From Betaproteobacteria bacterium (lineage in GTDB: Bacteria; Pseudomonadota; Gammaproteobacteria; Burkholderiales; SG8-39), in assembly GCA_016713125.1 (NCBI GenBank), contig JADJPT010000010.1, positions 88,884-152,883 on the forward strand: a DNA stretch of 64,000 bases, read 5' to 3'. Position 1 is the stretch's first letter. Each line of letters starts with the position of its first letter. Below the pieces are notes generated by a model. The model searched no databases. It worked only from the letters and a program-made list of their open reading frames with translations, and was not told the DNA's origin. Made by a program: the position numbers and the translations under genes. Positions 27,067 through 34,617 of this stretch are shown here, piece after piece.

Positions 27067-27171
27067 ACTACACAATCGGGTTGCGCTCCCGCGGAGTTCA
27101 ACGAGCGCACGCGCATGGACCGCGAGCGCTTCGGGGTGGTGATCCGCGCCGCAGGCATCAAGGCCGACTAG
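27067..27171 (+). pseudogene. 3' remnant of a Bug/TctC-family solute-binding protein gene
   Basis: An open stretch of 34 codons ends at TAG 27169-27171 and reads SGCAPAEFNERTRMDRERFG followed by VVIRAAGIKAD. This matches the C-terminal end of Bug (TctC-like) extracytoplasmic binding proteins ('G.sPaEF...v..e..rwg.vIr.aGik.d'). Upstream is a stop at 27064 and the divergently placed cNMP-binding gene, so at least 90% of the gene is missing. It is best read as a deletion relic. Its stop overlaps the stop of the minus-strand membrane-protein gene. Confidence 0.6.
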
Positions 27172-29012
27172 CCGCGGCAGGCGTGCAGATGGAGGGTACG
27201 ACCCTCCGACACGCCGGCCGGCAGTCGCCAGGCGTGTTGCGCCTGTCCCTCGACCGGCGCGCCCAGCACGAGGAAATCCGGCCCGCCTGCACGCGCGCAA
27301 AGCGCGCGGGCGTGTTCCGCGAGTTGGCGGCAGGCCGCATCCCCGGGAGCCGCGCAGCCGCGGTTCGCGCTGCGCAGTTCGTGCGTCGCCCGCTCGCGCG
27401 CCGCGTACTCGACCGCGGTGGCACGGTTGAACACGATGCCGGCGCCCTGGTCCGCGCTGAACCAGCTCGGCGTGTGCAGCACCAGCCAGGCGGGTGCGGG
27501 GACCGCGTCCCAGTAGACCTGCGCGCCCGGCGGCACCACGCCGCTGAAGGCATGCACCTGCGTTCCGGCGGTTTCCACGAAGCGCACCCAGGGGGTGCGC
27601 GCATCCCAGAGTGCGAGTGCGGCGATCAGCGCGGCGGCAGGCAGGATGATCGCCGGCATGCCGCGCGCGGCACGCATGCACGCCCCGAGCAGCGCGGCCA
27701 GCGGCAGCAGGCCGGCGGCGAGCGCCGCCGGCAGATAGCGTTGCCAGTCTGCGGTCCCGCGTATCCCATAGGTCGCCGGCAACTGCGTCTGCAGCGCGAA
27801 CAGCAGTCCGACGGCCGCTGCCGCCAGGGCGCCGATCAGGAACAGGCGCAGCAGTCGCTCGCCCATCCAGGAGGCCTGCATGCGTTCACGTGCGACGAGG
27901 GCGAGCGCCAGTCCGGCGAGCAGTGCGGCGGCCGGGAGTTCGTGGCGACCGAAACAGCAACTCGCGGCGAGCAGCGCCGCGGCCGCCCGTGCGGCGTTGC
28001 CACCGACCCACAGCCCGGCCACGGCGACCGGCACCAGCAGGATGGCCAGCAGGTGAAGGAGCCAGTGCGCGCGCCACGGTTGCAGCCCCGCCACCGCGGC
28101 GCTGCCGAGCAGATCCACGCCCACCCAGCTGCACGCGATTCCGGCCAGGGCCGTCAGGGTAACGGCCAGCATCAGCCGCCGGCTGCCCGCGGCGACGAAG
28201 GGCCGCGCCAGCACCAGCATCGTCAGCGCCCACGCCAGGCGAGACCAGTCGGGCAGCGCCCAGGCGCTGACGAACACATAGGCGGTACGCTCCCTGACAG
28301 CGGCTCTCCACTCTGGGTCGAAGCGCAGCGCAGGATCCGCCCAGGGCAGGGTGCCGCTTGCGGACAGCAAGGCCAGGAGCCCGGCGACGAGCGGCAGCGC
28401 CCAAAGCAGGCGTGGCCGCGTGACGGCATGCCAGAGGTAGACGGCCAGCACTCCGGGGGCGGCGACCAGCGGGTGCAGCAGCGCGGCGATGCCCAGCACC
28501 GCCCAGGCGCTGCGATGACGTGCGGCGAGCGTGAACGCCAGTGCACAGACCACCAGTGGTTCGGCCAGCGTGCGCGCCGTGGCGAAAGACTCGGCGATGC
28601 GGAACACGCCGAGTCCGCCGTAATAGCCGGAGACGCTGGCCAGCAGGGCCAGCGACCACCACAACGTCGGACCACGGGCGAAGCGCGCGGCCAGCGCCCA
28701 GGCAGCGGCGAACAGCGCCATCTGGCCGGCAATGGTCAGCAGCATCGCGGCATGCGAGGTGCCCAGCTCAGCCAGCAGCGGCGCGTACAGGTGCGGGAAC
28801 AGGCTGTAGGCGTCCTGCGAGCCCCAGGCGAAGAACAGGTCGCGGGCGAACACCTCGGGTTGCAGGCGGCGCAGGCCCTGCGCGACATAGAGCACGGCGT
28901 CGTGCGTGATGCCCGAGTACCGTCTTCCCAGCAGCCAGAGCGCGGCGAGGGCCAGCCAGGGCGCCAGCCGCGCCGCCGTATTTTTCGATGCAGCCGGCGG
29001 CGCGAAGCTCAA
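27168..29012 (-). CDS. Large polytopic membrane protein of unknown function
   Basis: 614 residues with about a dozen hydrophobic segments between residues 15 and 480 (for example LAPWLALAALWLLG, LLTIAGQMALFAAAWALAA, LLAILLVPVAVAGLWVGG), then a soluble C-terminal domain of some 130 residues that should face the periplasm. The pattern of an early loop with SGITHDAVLYVAQGLRRL and a large terminal soluble domain resembles membrane glycosyltransferases of the GT-C type or O-antigen-related integral proteins, but I see no signature that proves it. It ends on the remnant Bug gene and lies 22 bases upstream of suhB in transcription terms (29012 versus 29035), on the same strand. Confidence 0.6.
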   Translation of the reverse strand: MSFAPPAASKNTAARLAPWLALAALWLLGRRYSGITHDAVLYVAQGLRRLQPEVFARDLFFAWGSQDAYSLFPHLYAPLLAELGTSHAAMLLTIAGQMALFAAAWALAARFARGPTLWWSLALLASVSGYYGGLGVFRIAESFATARTLAEPLVVCALAFTLAARHRSAWAVLGIAALLHPLVAAPGVLAVYLWHAVTRPRLLWALPLVAGLLALLSASGTLPWADPALRFDPEWRAAVRERTAYVFVSAWALPDWSRLAWALTMLVLARPFVAAGSRRLMLAVTLTALAGIACSWVGVDLLGSAAVAGLQPWRAHWLLHLLAILLVPVAVAGLWVGGNAARAAAALLAASCCFGRHELPAAALLAGLALALVARERMQASWMGERLLRLFLIGALAAAAVGLLFALQTQLPATYGIRGTADWQRYLPAALAAGLLPLAALLGACMRAARGMPAIILPAAALIAALALWDARTPWVRFVETAGTQVHAFSGVVPPGAQVYWDAVPAPAWLVLHTPSWFSADQGAGIVFNRATAVEYAARERATHELRSANRGCAAPGDAACRQLAEHARALCARAGGPDFLVLGAPVEGQAQHAWRLPAGVSEGRTLHLHACRG

Positions 29013-29034
29013 GGGCGGCCCCGCGTCGCGCGGT

Positions 29035-29811
29035 TCAGCGCAAGGTGTCGATCAACTGGGCGAATACCTTGGGCGTGCCGGCCACGATATCGCCGCTCTC
29101 GAACCAGTCGTCCTCGCCGGTCAGTCCGCCGACCAGTCCGCCGGCTTCCTTGATCAGCAGCGCGCCGGCCGCCATGTCCCACTTCGACAGGCCCATCTCC
29201 CAGAAGCCGTCCAGGCGTCCGGCCGCCACATAGGCCAGGTCCAGCGCCGCGGAACCGGCGCGACGCACACCGGCGGTGCCGGCCATCATCTTGCGCAACT
29301 GCTTCATGTACAGGTCGAGCCGACCCAGCTCCTTGAACGGAAAGCCGGTGCCGATCAGCGCCTCGCGCAGCAGCGCGCAGCGCGTAACGCGTATGCGCCG
29401 CTCGTTCAGGAAGGCGCCGCGACCCTTGGAGGCGGTGTACAACTCGTTCTTCGCCGGGTCGAACACCACCGCGTGGGCGAGCTGGCCGCGCTGCCGGACG
29501 GCGATCGAGATGCAGTACTGCGGAAAGCCGTGGATGAAGTTGGTGGTCCCGTCGATCGGGTCGATGATCCACACCGTGTCGTTCTTGGCCGCGCCATCGG
29601 ATTCGCCGGACTCCTCGGCCAGGATCGCGTGCTCCGGGTAGGCGCTGCGGATCACGCGGATGATCTCGGCTTCGGCGGCCTTGTCGACCTCGGTGACGAA
29701 GTCATTGGCCTGTTTCGTCTTCACCTCGAAACCGCCGGCAAGGGAGGCGCGGTTGATCAGGCTGCCTGCGCGCCGGGCCGCCTTGACGGCAATGTTCAGA
29801 GTCGGATGCAT
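29035..29811 (-). CDS. suhB: Inositol-1-monophosphatase SuhB
   Basis: 258 residues, the family length. Li+-sensitive, Mg2+-dependent phosphatase motifs are complete: AILAEESGES (metal Glu), VWIIDPIDGTTNFIHGFPQY (DPxDGT motif) and GLSKWDMAAGALLIKEAGG (WDxAAG motif). SuhB also serves in the rrn antitermination complex in E. coli. The start is ATG 29811 (MHPTLNIAVKAARRAG). It is divergent from trmJ, with 44 bases between the starts, the same arrangement as in many proteobacteria. Confidence 0.95.
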   Translation of the reverse strand: MHPTLNIAVKAARRAGSLINRASLAGGFEVKTKQANDFVTEVDKAAEAEIIRVIRSAYPEHAILAEESGESDGAAKNDTVWIIDPIDGTTNFIHGFPQYCISIAVRQRGQLAHAVVFDPAKNELYTASKGRGAFLNERRIRVTRCALLREALIGTGFPFKELGRLDLYMKQLRKMMAGTAGVRRAGSAALDLAYVAAGRLDGFWEMGLSKWDMAAGALLIKEAGGLVGGLTGEDDWFESGDIVAGTPKVFAQLIDTLR

Positions 29812-29855
29812 GGATATCTTCGAAGGCGAACGGGCGCGTATTTTAAACTGTAGTC

Positions 29856-30596
29856 ATGAACGACGATCCTCTTTCTCGCATCCGGGTGGTTCTGGTGCGC
29901 ACCAGCCTGGCCCGCAACATCGGTTCCGCCGCTCGCGCGATGAAGGCCATGGGCGTGACGCAACTGGTACTGGTCAACCCGAAAAGCTTTCCCGATGCCG
30001 AGGCCGACGCGCTGGCCAGCGGCGCCGATGATCTGCTGCGCGGCGCGCACGTGGTCGGCAGCCTGGCGGAAGGCATCGCCGATTGCGTCGCGGCGTACGC
30101 GCTTTCGGCGCGGGCGCGCGAATGGGGGCCGACCGAGTCGTTCGTGCGCGAGGCTGCCGCCAAGGGCGTGGCACGAACCGCGCAGGGCGAAGTCGCCTTC
30201 GTTTTCGGCAACGAGGCGAGCGGATTGAGCAACGAGGAGCTGCTGGCCTGCCAGGAGCATGTATTCATTCCCGCCAATCCGGCATTCAGTTCTCTGAACC
30301 TCGCGCAGGCGGTGCAGATCGTGGCCTACGAACTGCGCATGGCCGCCGCCGGGCGGGCGCGGCCGCCCGCCGAGGGCCTGCCGCCGGCGACGATGGCGGA
30401 CCTCGAGGGCCTGTATGCGGCCCTGGACGAGGCCGCGCTGGCCAGCGGCTTCCTGGACCCGGCCCAGCCCGGTCGCCTGCATGCGCGCTGGCGGCGCCTG
30501 ATCTCGCGTGCGCAACCGGAGCGGGAGGAGGTCAATATCCTGCGCGGCCTGTTGCGTGCGTTGATGAAGCGCTGGCGGGACGGGGCTAATAGTTGA
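29856..30596 (+). CDS. trmJ: tRNA (cytidine/uridine-2'-O-)-methyltransferase TrmJ
   Basis: 246 residues, SPOUT superfamily. It methylates the ribose of position 32 in tRNA anticodon loops using SAM. IRVVLVRTSLARNIGSAARA is motif 1 with the catalytic Arg/Asn; VAFVFGNEASGLSNEELLAC and FIPANPAFSSLNLAQAVQIV are motifs 2 and 3 of the trefoil knot. The order trmJ-cysE-iscR is common in proteobacteria. A TAAACT -10-like box ends only 6 bases before the ATG. Confidence 0.95.
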   Translation: MNDDPLSRIRVVLVRTSLARNIGSAARAMKAMGVTQLVLVNPKSFPDAEADALASGADDLLRGAHVVGSLAEGIADCVAAYALSARAREWGPTESFVREAAAKGVARTAQGEVAFVFGNEASGLSNEELLACQEHVFIPANPAFSSLNLAQAVQIVAYELRMAAAGRARPPAEGLPPATMADLEGLYAALDEAALASGFLDPAQPGRLHARWRRLISRAQPEREEVNILRGLLRALMKRWRDGANS

Positions 30597-30621
30597 CTGT
30601 TTCGCTTGGTTTTTCTAGAAT
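30593..30621 (+). promoter_or_regulatory. Sigma-70 promoter of cysE, near-leaderless
   Basis: TTGACT (30593-30598), a 17-base spacer and TAGAAT (30616-30621), followed by only six bases before the cysE ATG at 30628. The -35 box overlaps the trmJ stop codon. With normal spacing the transcription start falls on or beside the A of the ATG, and no Shine-Dalgarno sequence is visible, so cysE mRNA from this promoter would be leaderless. Confidence 0.7.
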
Positions 30622-30627
30622 TCGCCC

Positions 30628-31353
30628 ATGTTTGCCTCGATCAAAGAAGACATCGCCAGCGTGTTCGACCGCGACCCTGCGGCACGCACGACGTGGGAAG
30701 TCCTGACCTGCTATCCGGGCCTGCATGCGGTCACCCTGCATCGCGTCAGCCACTGGCTGTGGTCGAGCCGCCTGCGCTGGCTGGCCAGGGTGCTGTCCCA
30801 CCTTGGCCGCTTCCTGACCGGCATAGAGATCCATCCCGGCGCCACCCTGGGCCGCCGCGTGTTCATTGATCACGGCATGGGCGTCGTGATCGGCGAGACC
30901 GCCGAGATCGGCGACGACTGCACGCTTTACCACGGGGTCACGCTGGGCGGCACCTCCTGGAGCAAGGGCAAGCGCCACCCCACGCTGGGCAAGCAGGTGG
31001 TGATTGGCGCCGGTGCCAAGGTGCTGGGCCCCATCTACGTGGGCGAGGGCGCGAAGATCGGCTCCAACGCGGTGGTGGTCAAGGAGGTTCCGGCGGGCGC
31101 CACGGTGGTCGGCGTGCCGGGGCGCCTGGTGGAATGCGACGCCGTGGATGCGGCGCGATTCGCCGCCTACGCCGTGGTGCAGGACCAGGACGATCCCTAC
31201 GCCAAGGCGATCCAGACCCTGATCGAGCACTCGGGCGAAATGGAACGCACCATTGCCGCCTTGCAGGGCAAGGTGGGGAGGCTCGAGGCGGCGCTCGCGC
31301 GCAGTTCGGACGATCTCGAGCGTGCGGCGGAGCGCCTGCGGGCCGTGAAGTAG
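30628..31353 (+). CDS. cysE: Serine O-acetyltransferase
   Basis: 241 residues. Acetylates serine for cysteine synthesis. The left-handed beta-helix hexapeptide repeats begin at IEIHPGATLGRRVFIDHGMG and continue VVIGETAEIGDDCTLYHGVT and LGGTSWSKGKRHPTLG, including the active-site His-Asp region. The N-terminal helical part (DPAARTTWEVLTCYPGLHAV) is shorter than in E. coli CysE, typical of the 'short' SATs often found beside isc genes. Cysteine is the sulfur donor of the downstream IscS, so the location fits. The C-terminal helix (RLEAALARSSDDLERAAERL) is extended. Confidence 0.95.
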   Translation: MFASIKEDIASVFDRDPAARTTWEVLTCYPGLHAVTLHRVSHWLWSSRLRWLARVLSHLGRFLTGIEIHPGATLGRRVFIDHGMGVVIGETAEIGDDCTLYHGVTLGGTSWSKGKRHPTLGKQVVIGAGAKVLGPIYVGEGAKIGSNAVVVKEVPAGATVVGVPGRLVECDAVDAARFAAYAVVQDQDDPYAKAIQTLIEHSGEMERTIAALQGKVGRLEAALARSSDDLERAAERLRAVK

Positions 31354-31385
31354 CCCGGGCGTGGGCGGATCCGGAGCTGCAAATA

Positions 31386-31419
31386 ATACTTGAATGCTTT
31401 TGTCGGGATTTGCTATACT
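31386..31419 (+). promoter_or_regulatory. isc operon promoter with IscR type-1-like operator
   Basis: -35 TTGAAT (31390-31395), 18-base spacer, -10 TATACT (31414-31419). Overlapping the -35 is a 25-base site (31386-31410) beginning ATACTTGAAT and ending TTGTCGGGATT, which follows the E. coli type 1 IscR consensus (ATASYYGACTRWWWYAGTCRRSTAT) at most half-site positions. This predicts that [2Fe-2S]-IscR represses its own operon here. Confidence 0.65.
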
Positions 31420-31473
31420 TGAGCATAGCCATCGGGTATTGCGCTGTGCAGGGCCCGAAACAGTGAGGACACC

Positions 31474-31944
31474 ATGAGACTGACGACCAAAGGCCGTTTT
31501 GCCGTGACCGCGATGGTCGACCTGGCATTGCGCCAGACCGGCGGGCCGGTCACGCTTTCCGCGATCAGCGAGCGCCAGCATATCTCGCTCTCCTATCTCG
31601 AACAGCTGTTCGGCAAGCTGCGCCGCCACCAGCTGGTGTCCAGCGTGCGCGGTCCGGGTGGCGGCTACAACCTCGCCAAGGCGGCGCCGGTAATCTCGGT
31701 GGCCGACATCATCGTCGCGGTGGATGAGTCGCTGGACGCCACCCAGTGCGGCGGCAAGGAGAACTGCCTCGAGGAGCGTCGCTGCATGACGCACGACCTG
31801 TGGGCCACGTTGAATTCAAAGATGTTCGAGTACCTGCGCTCCGTGACTTTGCAGGATCTGGTCGATCATCAGCGCGGCAAGGACGTGGCCGTGCTGAAGG
31901 ACCTGCGCACGCCGGCCAAACCGCCCGTGGCCATGGTGGCCTGA
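31474..31944 (+). CDS. iscR: Fe-S cluster assembly regulator IscR
   Basis: 156 residues, Rrf2 family. The N-terminal winged helix reads MRLTTKGRFAVTAMVDLALR with LSAISERQHISLSYLEQLFG as recognition region. The [2Fe-2S] cluster ligands C92, C98 and C104 lie in QCGGKENCLEERRCMTHDLW at the same positions as in E. coli. His107, used as the fourth ligand in E. coli, corresponds to the His of MTHDLW. It probably represses its own operon when Fe-S supply is adequate. First gene of the isc operon. Confidence 0.96.
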   Translation: MRLTTKGRFAVTAMVDLALRQTGGPVTLSAISERQHISLSYLEQLFGKLRRHQLVSSVRGPGGGYNLAKAAPVISVADIIVAVDESLDATQCGGKENCLEERRCMTHDLWATLNSKMFEYLRSVTLQDLVDHQRGKDVAVLKDLRTPAKPPVAMVA

Positions 31945-31957
31945 GGAAAGCGAAGAC

Positions 31958-33166
31958 ATGAAGTTTCCGATTTATCTCGACTACTCCGCGACCACGCCGG
32001 TCGATCCGCGCGTGGCGCAGAAGATGATCCCTTACCTGACCGAGCACTTCGGCAATCCGGCCTCGCGCTCGCACGCCTACGGCTGGAAGGCCGAGGAGGC
32101 GGTCGAGGAGGCGCGTGCGCACGTCGCCGCGCTGCTCGGCGCCGATCCGAAGGAGATTGTCTGGACTTCGGGGGCCACCGAGGGCAATAACCTTGCAATC
32201 AAGGGGGCCGCGCAGTTCCACAAGACGCGCGGCAAGCACCTGATCACCCAGAAGACCGAGCACAAGGCCACGCTGGACACCATGCGCGAGCTGGAGCGCC
32301 AGGGTTTCGAGTGCACCTACCTCGACGTTGAGGAGAACGGGCTGGTCGACGTGGAGAAGTTTCGTGCCGCGATCCGTCCGGACACCATCGTCGCCTCGAT
32401 CATGATGGTCAACAACGAGATCGGCGTGATCCAGCCGATCGCCGAGATCGGCGAGATCTGCCGCGAGAAGGGCATCGTGTTCCATTGCGACGCGGTGCAG
32501 GCTGCAGGCAAGCTGCCCATCGATCTGGCCACGCTCAAGGTCGACCTGATGACCATCACCGCGCACAAGATGTACGGTCCGAAGGGAATCGGCGCGCTGT
32601 ACGTGCGCAGGAAGCCGCGCGTGCGCATCGAGCCGCAGATCCACGGCGGGGGCCACGAGCGCGGCTTTCGCTCTGGCACCCTGCCCACGCACCAGATCGT
32701 CGGCATGGGCGAGGCGGCGCGTCTGGTCAGGCTCGAGATGGCGACCGACAACGAGCGCATCCGCGCATTGCGCGATCAGCTCTGGAACGGCGTGTCGTCG
32801 ATGGAAGAGGTGGTGCTGAACGGCGACCTGGAGCGCAGGATCCCGGGCAACCTCAACGTCAGCTTCAATTACGTCGAGGGCGAGTCGCTGATCATGGCGA
32901 TCAAGGATCTGGCCGTCTCCTCGGGCTCGGCCTGCACCTCGGCTTCGCTGGAGCCGTCCTACGTGCTGCGAGCCCTCGGGCGCTCGGACGAACTGGCGCA
33001 TTCCTCGATCCGCTTCACGCTGGGCAAGTTCACCACCGAGGAGGAGGTCGGCTTCGCGGTGGATCTGGTGAGGACCAAGGTGGCGAAACTGCGCGAGCTG
33101 TCGCCGCTATGGGAAATGTACAAGGACGGCGTCGATATCGGTTCCGTTCAATGGGCTGCGCATTAG
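31958..33166 (+). CDS. iscS: Cysteine desulfurase IscS
   Basis: 402 residues. Takes sulfur from cysteine and passes it as persulfide to IscU and to tRNA-thiolation proteins. The PLP Lys lies in TITAHKMYGPKGIGALYVRR; the substrate-binding block is FGNPASRSHAYGWKAEEAVE. The mobile catalytic Cys is in SSGSACTSASLEPSYVLRAL. Group I length and the C-terminal IscU-contact tail (REMSPLWEMYKDG-like, here LRELSPLWEMYKDGVD) are present. It lies 13 bases after iscR. Confidence 0.97.
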   Translation: MKFPIYLDYSATTPVDPRVAQKMIPYLTEHFGNPASRSHAYGWKAEEAVEEARAHVAALLGADPKEIVWTSGATEGNNLAIKGAAQFHKTRGKHLITQKTEHKATLDTMRELERQGFECTYLDVEENGLVDVEKFRAAIRPDTIVASIMMVNNEIGVIQPIAEIGEICREKGIVFHCDAVQAAGKLPIDLATLKVDLMTITAHKMYGPKGIGALYVRRKPRVRIEPQIHGGGHERGFRSGTLPTHQIVGMGEAARLVRLEMATDNERIRALRDQLWNGVSSMEEVVLNGDLERRIPGNLNVSFNYVEGESLIMAIKDLAVSSGSACTSASLEPSYVLRALGRSDELAHSSIRFTLGKFTTEEEVGFAVDLVRTKVAKLRELSPLWEMYKDGVDIGSVQWAAH

Positions 33167-33175
33167 GAGAGCATC

Positions 33176-33586
33176 ATGGCTTACAGCGACAAGGTCATCG
33201 ACCATTACGAGAATCCCCGCAACGTAGGTTCGTTCGAGAAGGGCGATGACGCAGTGGGCACCGGCATGGTGGGCGCGCCGGCCTGCGGCGACGTGATGAA
33301 GCTGCAGATCCGCGTCGGCAAGGACGGCGTCATCGAGGACGCCAAGTTCAAGACCTACGGTTGCGGCTCGGCCATTGCCTCCTCGTCGCTGGTGACCGAG
33401 TGGGTCAAGGGCAAGACCCTGGACCAGGCCCTGGGCATCAAGAACACCGACATCGCTTCGGAACTGGCGCTGCCGCCGGTCAAGATCCACTGCTCGATCC
33501 TGGCCGAGGACGCGATCAAGGCTGCGGTCGCCGATTACAAGCAGAAGCACGGCGAGATCGAGGCCAAGCAGGTCGCGAACGGCTGA
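33176..33586 (+). CDS. iscU: Fe-S cluster scaffold IscU
   Basis: 136 residues. Cluster-ligand Cys residues lie in VGAPACGDVMKLQIRV, TYGCGSAIASSSLVTEW and VKIHCSILAEDAIKAA, with the conserved Asp two residues after the first Cys. The LPPVK motif that HscA recognises is intact, directly before IHC. It starts MAYSDKVIDHYENPRNVGSF, the family N-terminus. It lies 9 bases after iscS. Confidence 0.97.
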   Translation: MAYSDKVIDHYENPRNVGSFEKGDDAVGTGMVGAPACGDVMKLQIRVGKDGVIEDAKFKTYGCGSAIASSSLVTEWVKGKTLDQALGIKNTDIASELALPPVKIHCSILAEDAIKAAVADYKQKHGEIEAKQVANG

Positions 33587-33614
33587 ACGCGACCCGGAAC
33601 GCAAGGAAAAAACG

Positions 33615-33938
33615 ATGGCGATTACCCTGACCGAACAGGCCGCGAACCACGTGAGCGGCTTCCTCTCCAAGCGCGGCAAGGGCGTGGGTCTGAGGCTGGG
33701 CGTGCGCACCACCGGCTGCTCGGGCATGGCCTACAAGCTCGAATTCGCCGACGGCGTGAATCCGGACGATCTCGAGTTCGAGAGCCACGGCGTCAAGGTG
33801 CTGGTCGACCCCAAGAGCCTGCCGTATATCGACGGCACCGAACTCGACTACGCCAAGGAAGGGTTGAACGAGGGCTTCAAGTTCCGCAATCCCAACGTGA
33901 AGGACGAGTGCGGTTGCGGAGAAAGCTTCAACGTCTAG
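33615..33938 (+). CDS. iscA: A-type Fe-S carrier IscA
   Basis: 107 residues. The three A-type Cys are in TTGCSGMAYKLEFAD and the C-terminal DECGCGESF. N-terminus MAITLTEQAANHVSGFL is typical for IscA. It delivers Fe or [4Fe-4S] clusters to targets. It follows iscU by 28 bases, with AAGGAAAAAACG as the likely ribosome binding site. Confidence 0.96.
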   Translation: MAITLTEQAANHVSGFLSKRGKGVGLRLGVRTTGCSGMAYKLEFADGVNPDDLEFESHGVKVLVDPKSLPYIDGTELDYAKEGLNEGFKFRNPNVKDECGCGESFNV

Positions 33939-33977
33939 CGCTGTAGAATATCGATTGCACGGCCCTCGCGTGGACTG

Positions 33978-34001
33978 CCGACAGACGGTATGCGTCTGCG
34001 G
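33978..34001 (+). other. Hairpin in the iscA-hscB gap
   Basis: CAGACG (33982-33987) pairs with CGTCTG (33993-33998) around GTATG, extended by CCG/CGG. It lies in a 135-base gap, by far the largest within the isc operon, and has no T-tract. It could be an RNA-processing or stability element separating iscRSUA from hscBA-fdx-iscX. Confidence 0.5.
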
Positions 34002-34073
34002 AGCCGCGTGGGAGGTCGCTGCAATGCTGGCCGACCGGACCAGCGCGGGGGCGCCAGCCCTGTTCCCATACCC

Positions 34074-34598
34074 ATGAAACCCGATATCGCACAGGACCAC
34101 TTCTCGCTCTTCGGCCTCGCGCCGGCCTACGTGCTGGACGCCGCGGCGCTGGATGGCGCCTATCGAGAGATCCAGTCTCGGGTTCACCCGGACCGCTACG
34201 CTGCCGCCGGCGAGGCAGAAAAGCGTGCCTCGCTGCAATGGACCACGCGCGTGAACGAGGCCTACCGCACGCTCAAGGACCCGGTGCAGCGCGCGCGCTA
34301 CCTGCTGGAACTGCGCGGCGTGGACGCCGGTTTCGAGACCAATACCACGATGCCCCCTGCGTTTCTGATGCGGCAGATGGAATTGCGCGAAGCGCTGGAA
34401 GCGGCCGCCGATGCCCGGGACCTCGACGCGCTGGCGCAACAGCTCGCCGGCGAACGCGCCGCGCTGCAGGCGGCGCTGGCGGTCAAGCTAGACGCCGAAG
34501 GCGACAACACCGCCGCCGCCGGCCTGCTGCGCGAACTGCAATTCCTCGCCCGCTTCGGCGAGGACATCGACAACGCCTACGCAGCACTGGAGGCATGA
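34074..34598 (+). CDS. hscB: J-type co-chaperone HscB
   Basis: 174 residues. The J domain spans about residues 1-80: DHFSLFGLAPAYVLDAAALD, then the HPD tripeptide in QSRVHPDRYAAAGEAEKRAS. The C-terminal three-helix domain (QMELREALEAAADARDLDAL) binds IscU. HscB stimulates HscA ATPase and delivers IscU. ATG 34074 (MKPDIAQDHFSLFG) is the family start, although the frame is open from 33990. Confidence 0.94.
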   Translation: MKPDIAQDHFSLFGLAPAYVLDAAALDGAYREIQSRVHPDRYAAAGEAEKRASLQWTTRVNEAYRTLKDPVQRARYLLELRGVDAGFETNTTMPPAFLMRQMELREALEAAADARDLDALAQQLAGERAALQAALAVKLDAEGDNTAAAGLLRELQFLARFGEDIDNAYAALEA

Positions 34599-34617
34599 TG
34601 GCCGGGAAGGACCGCTG

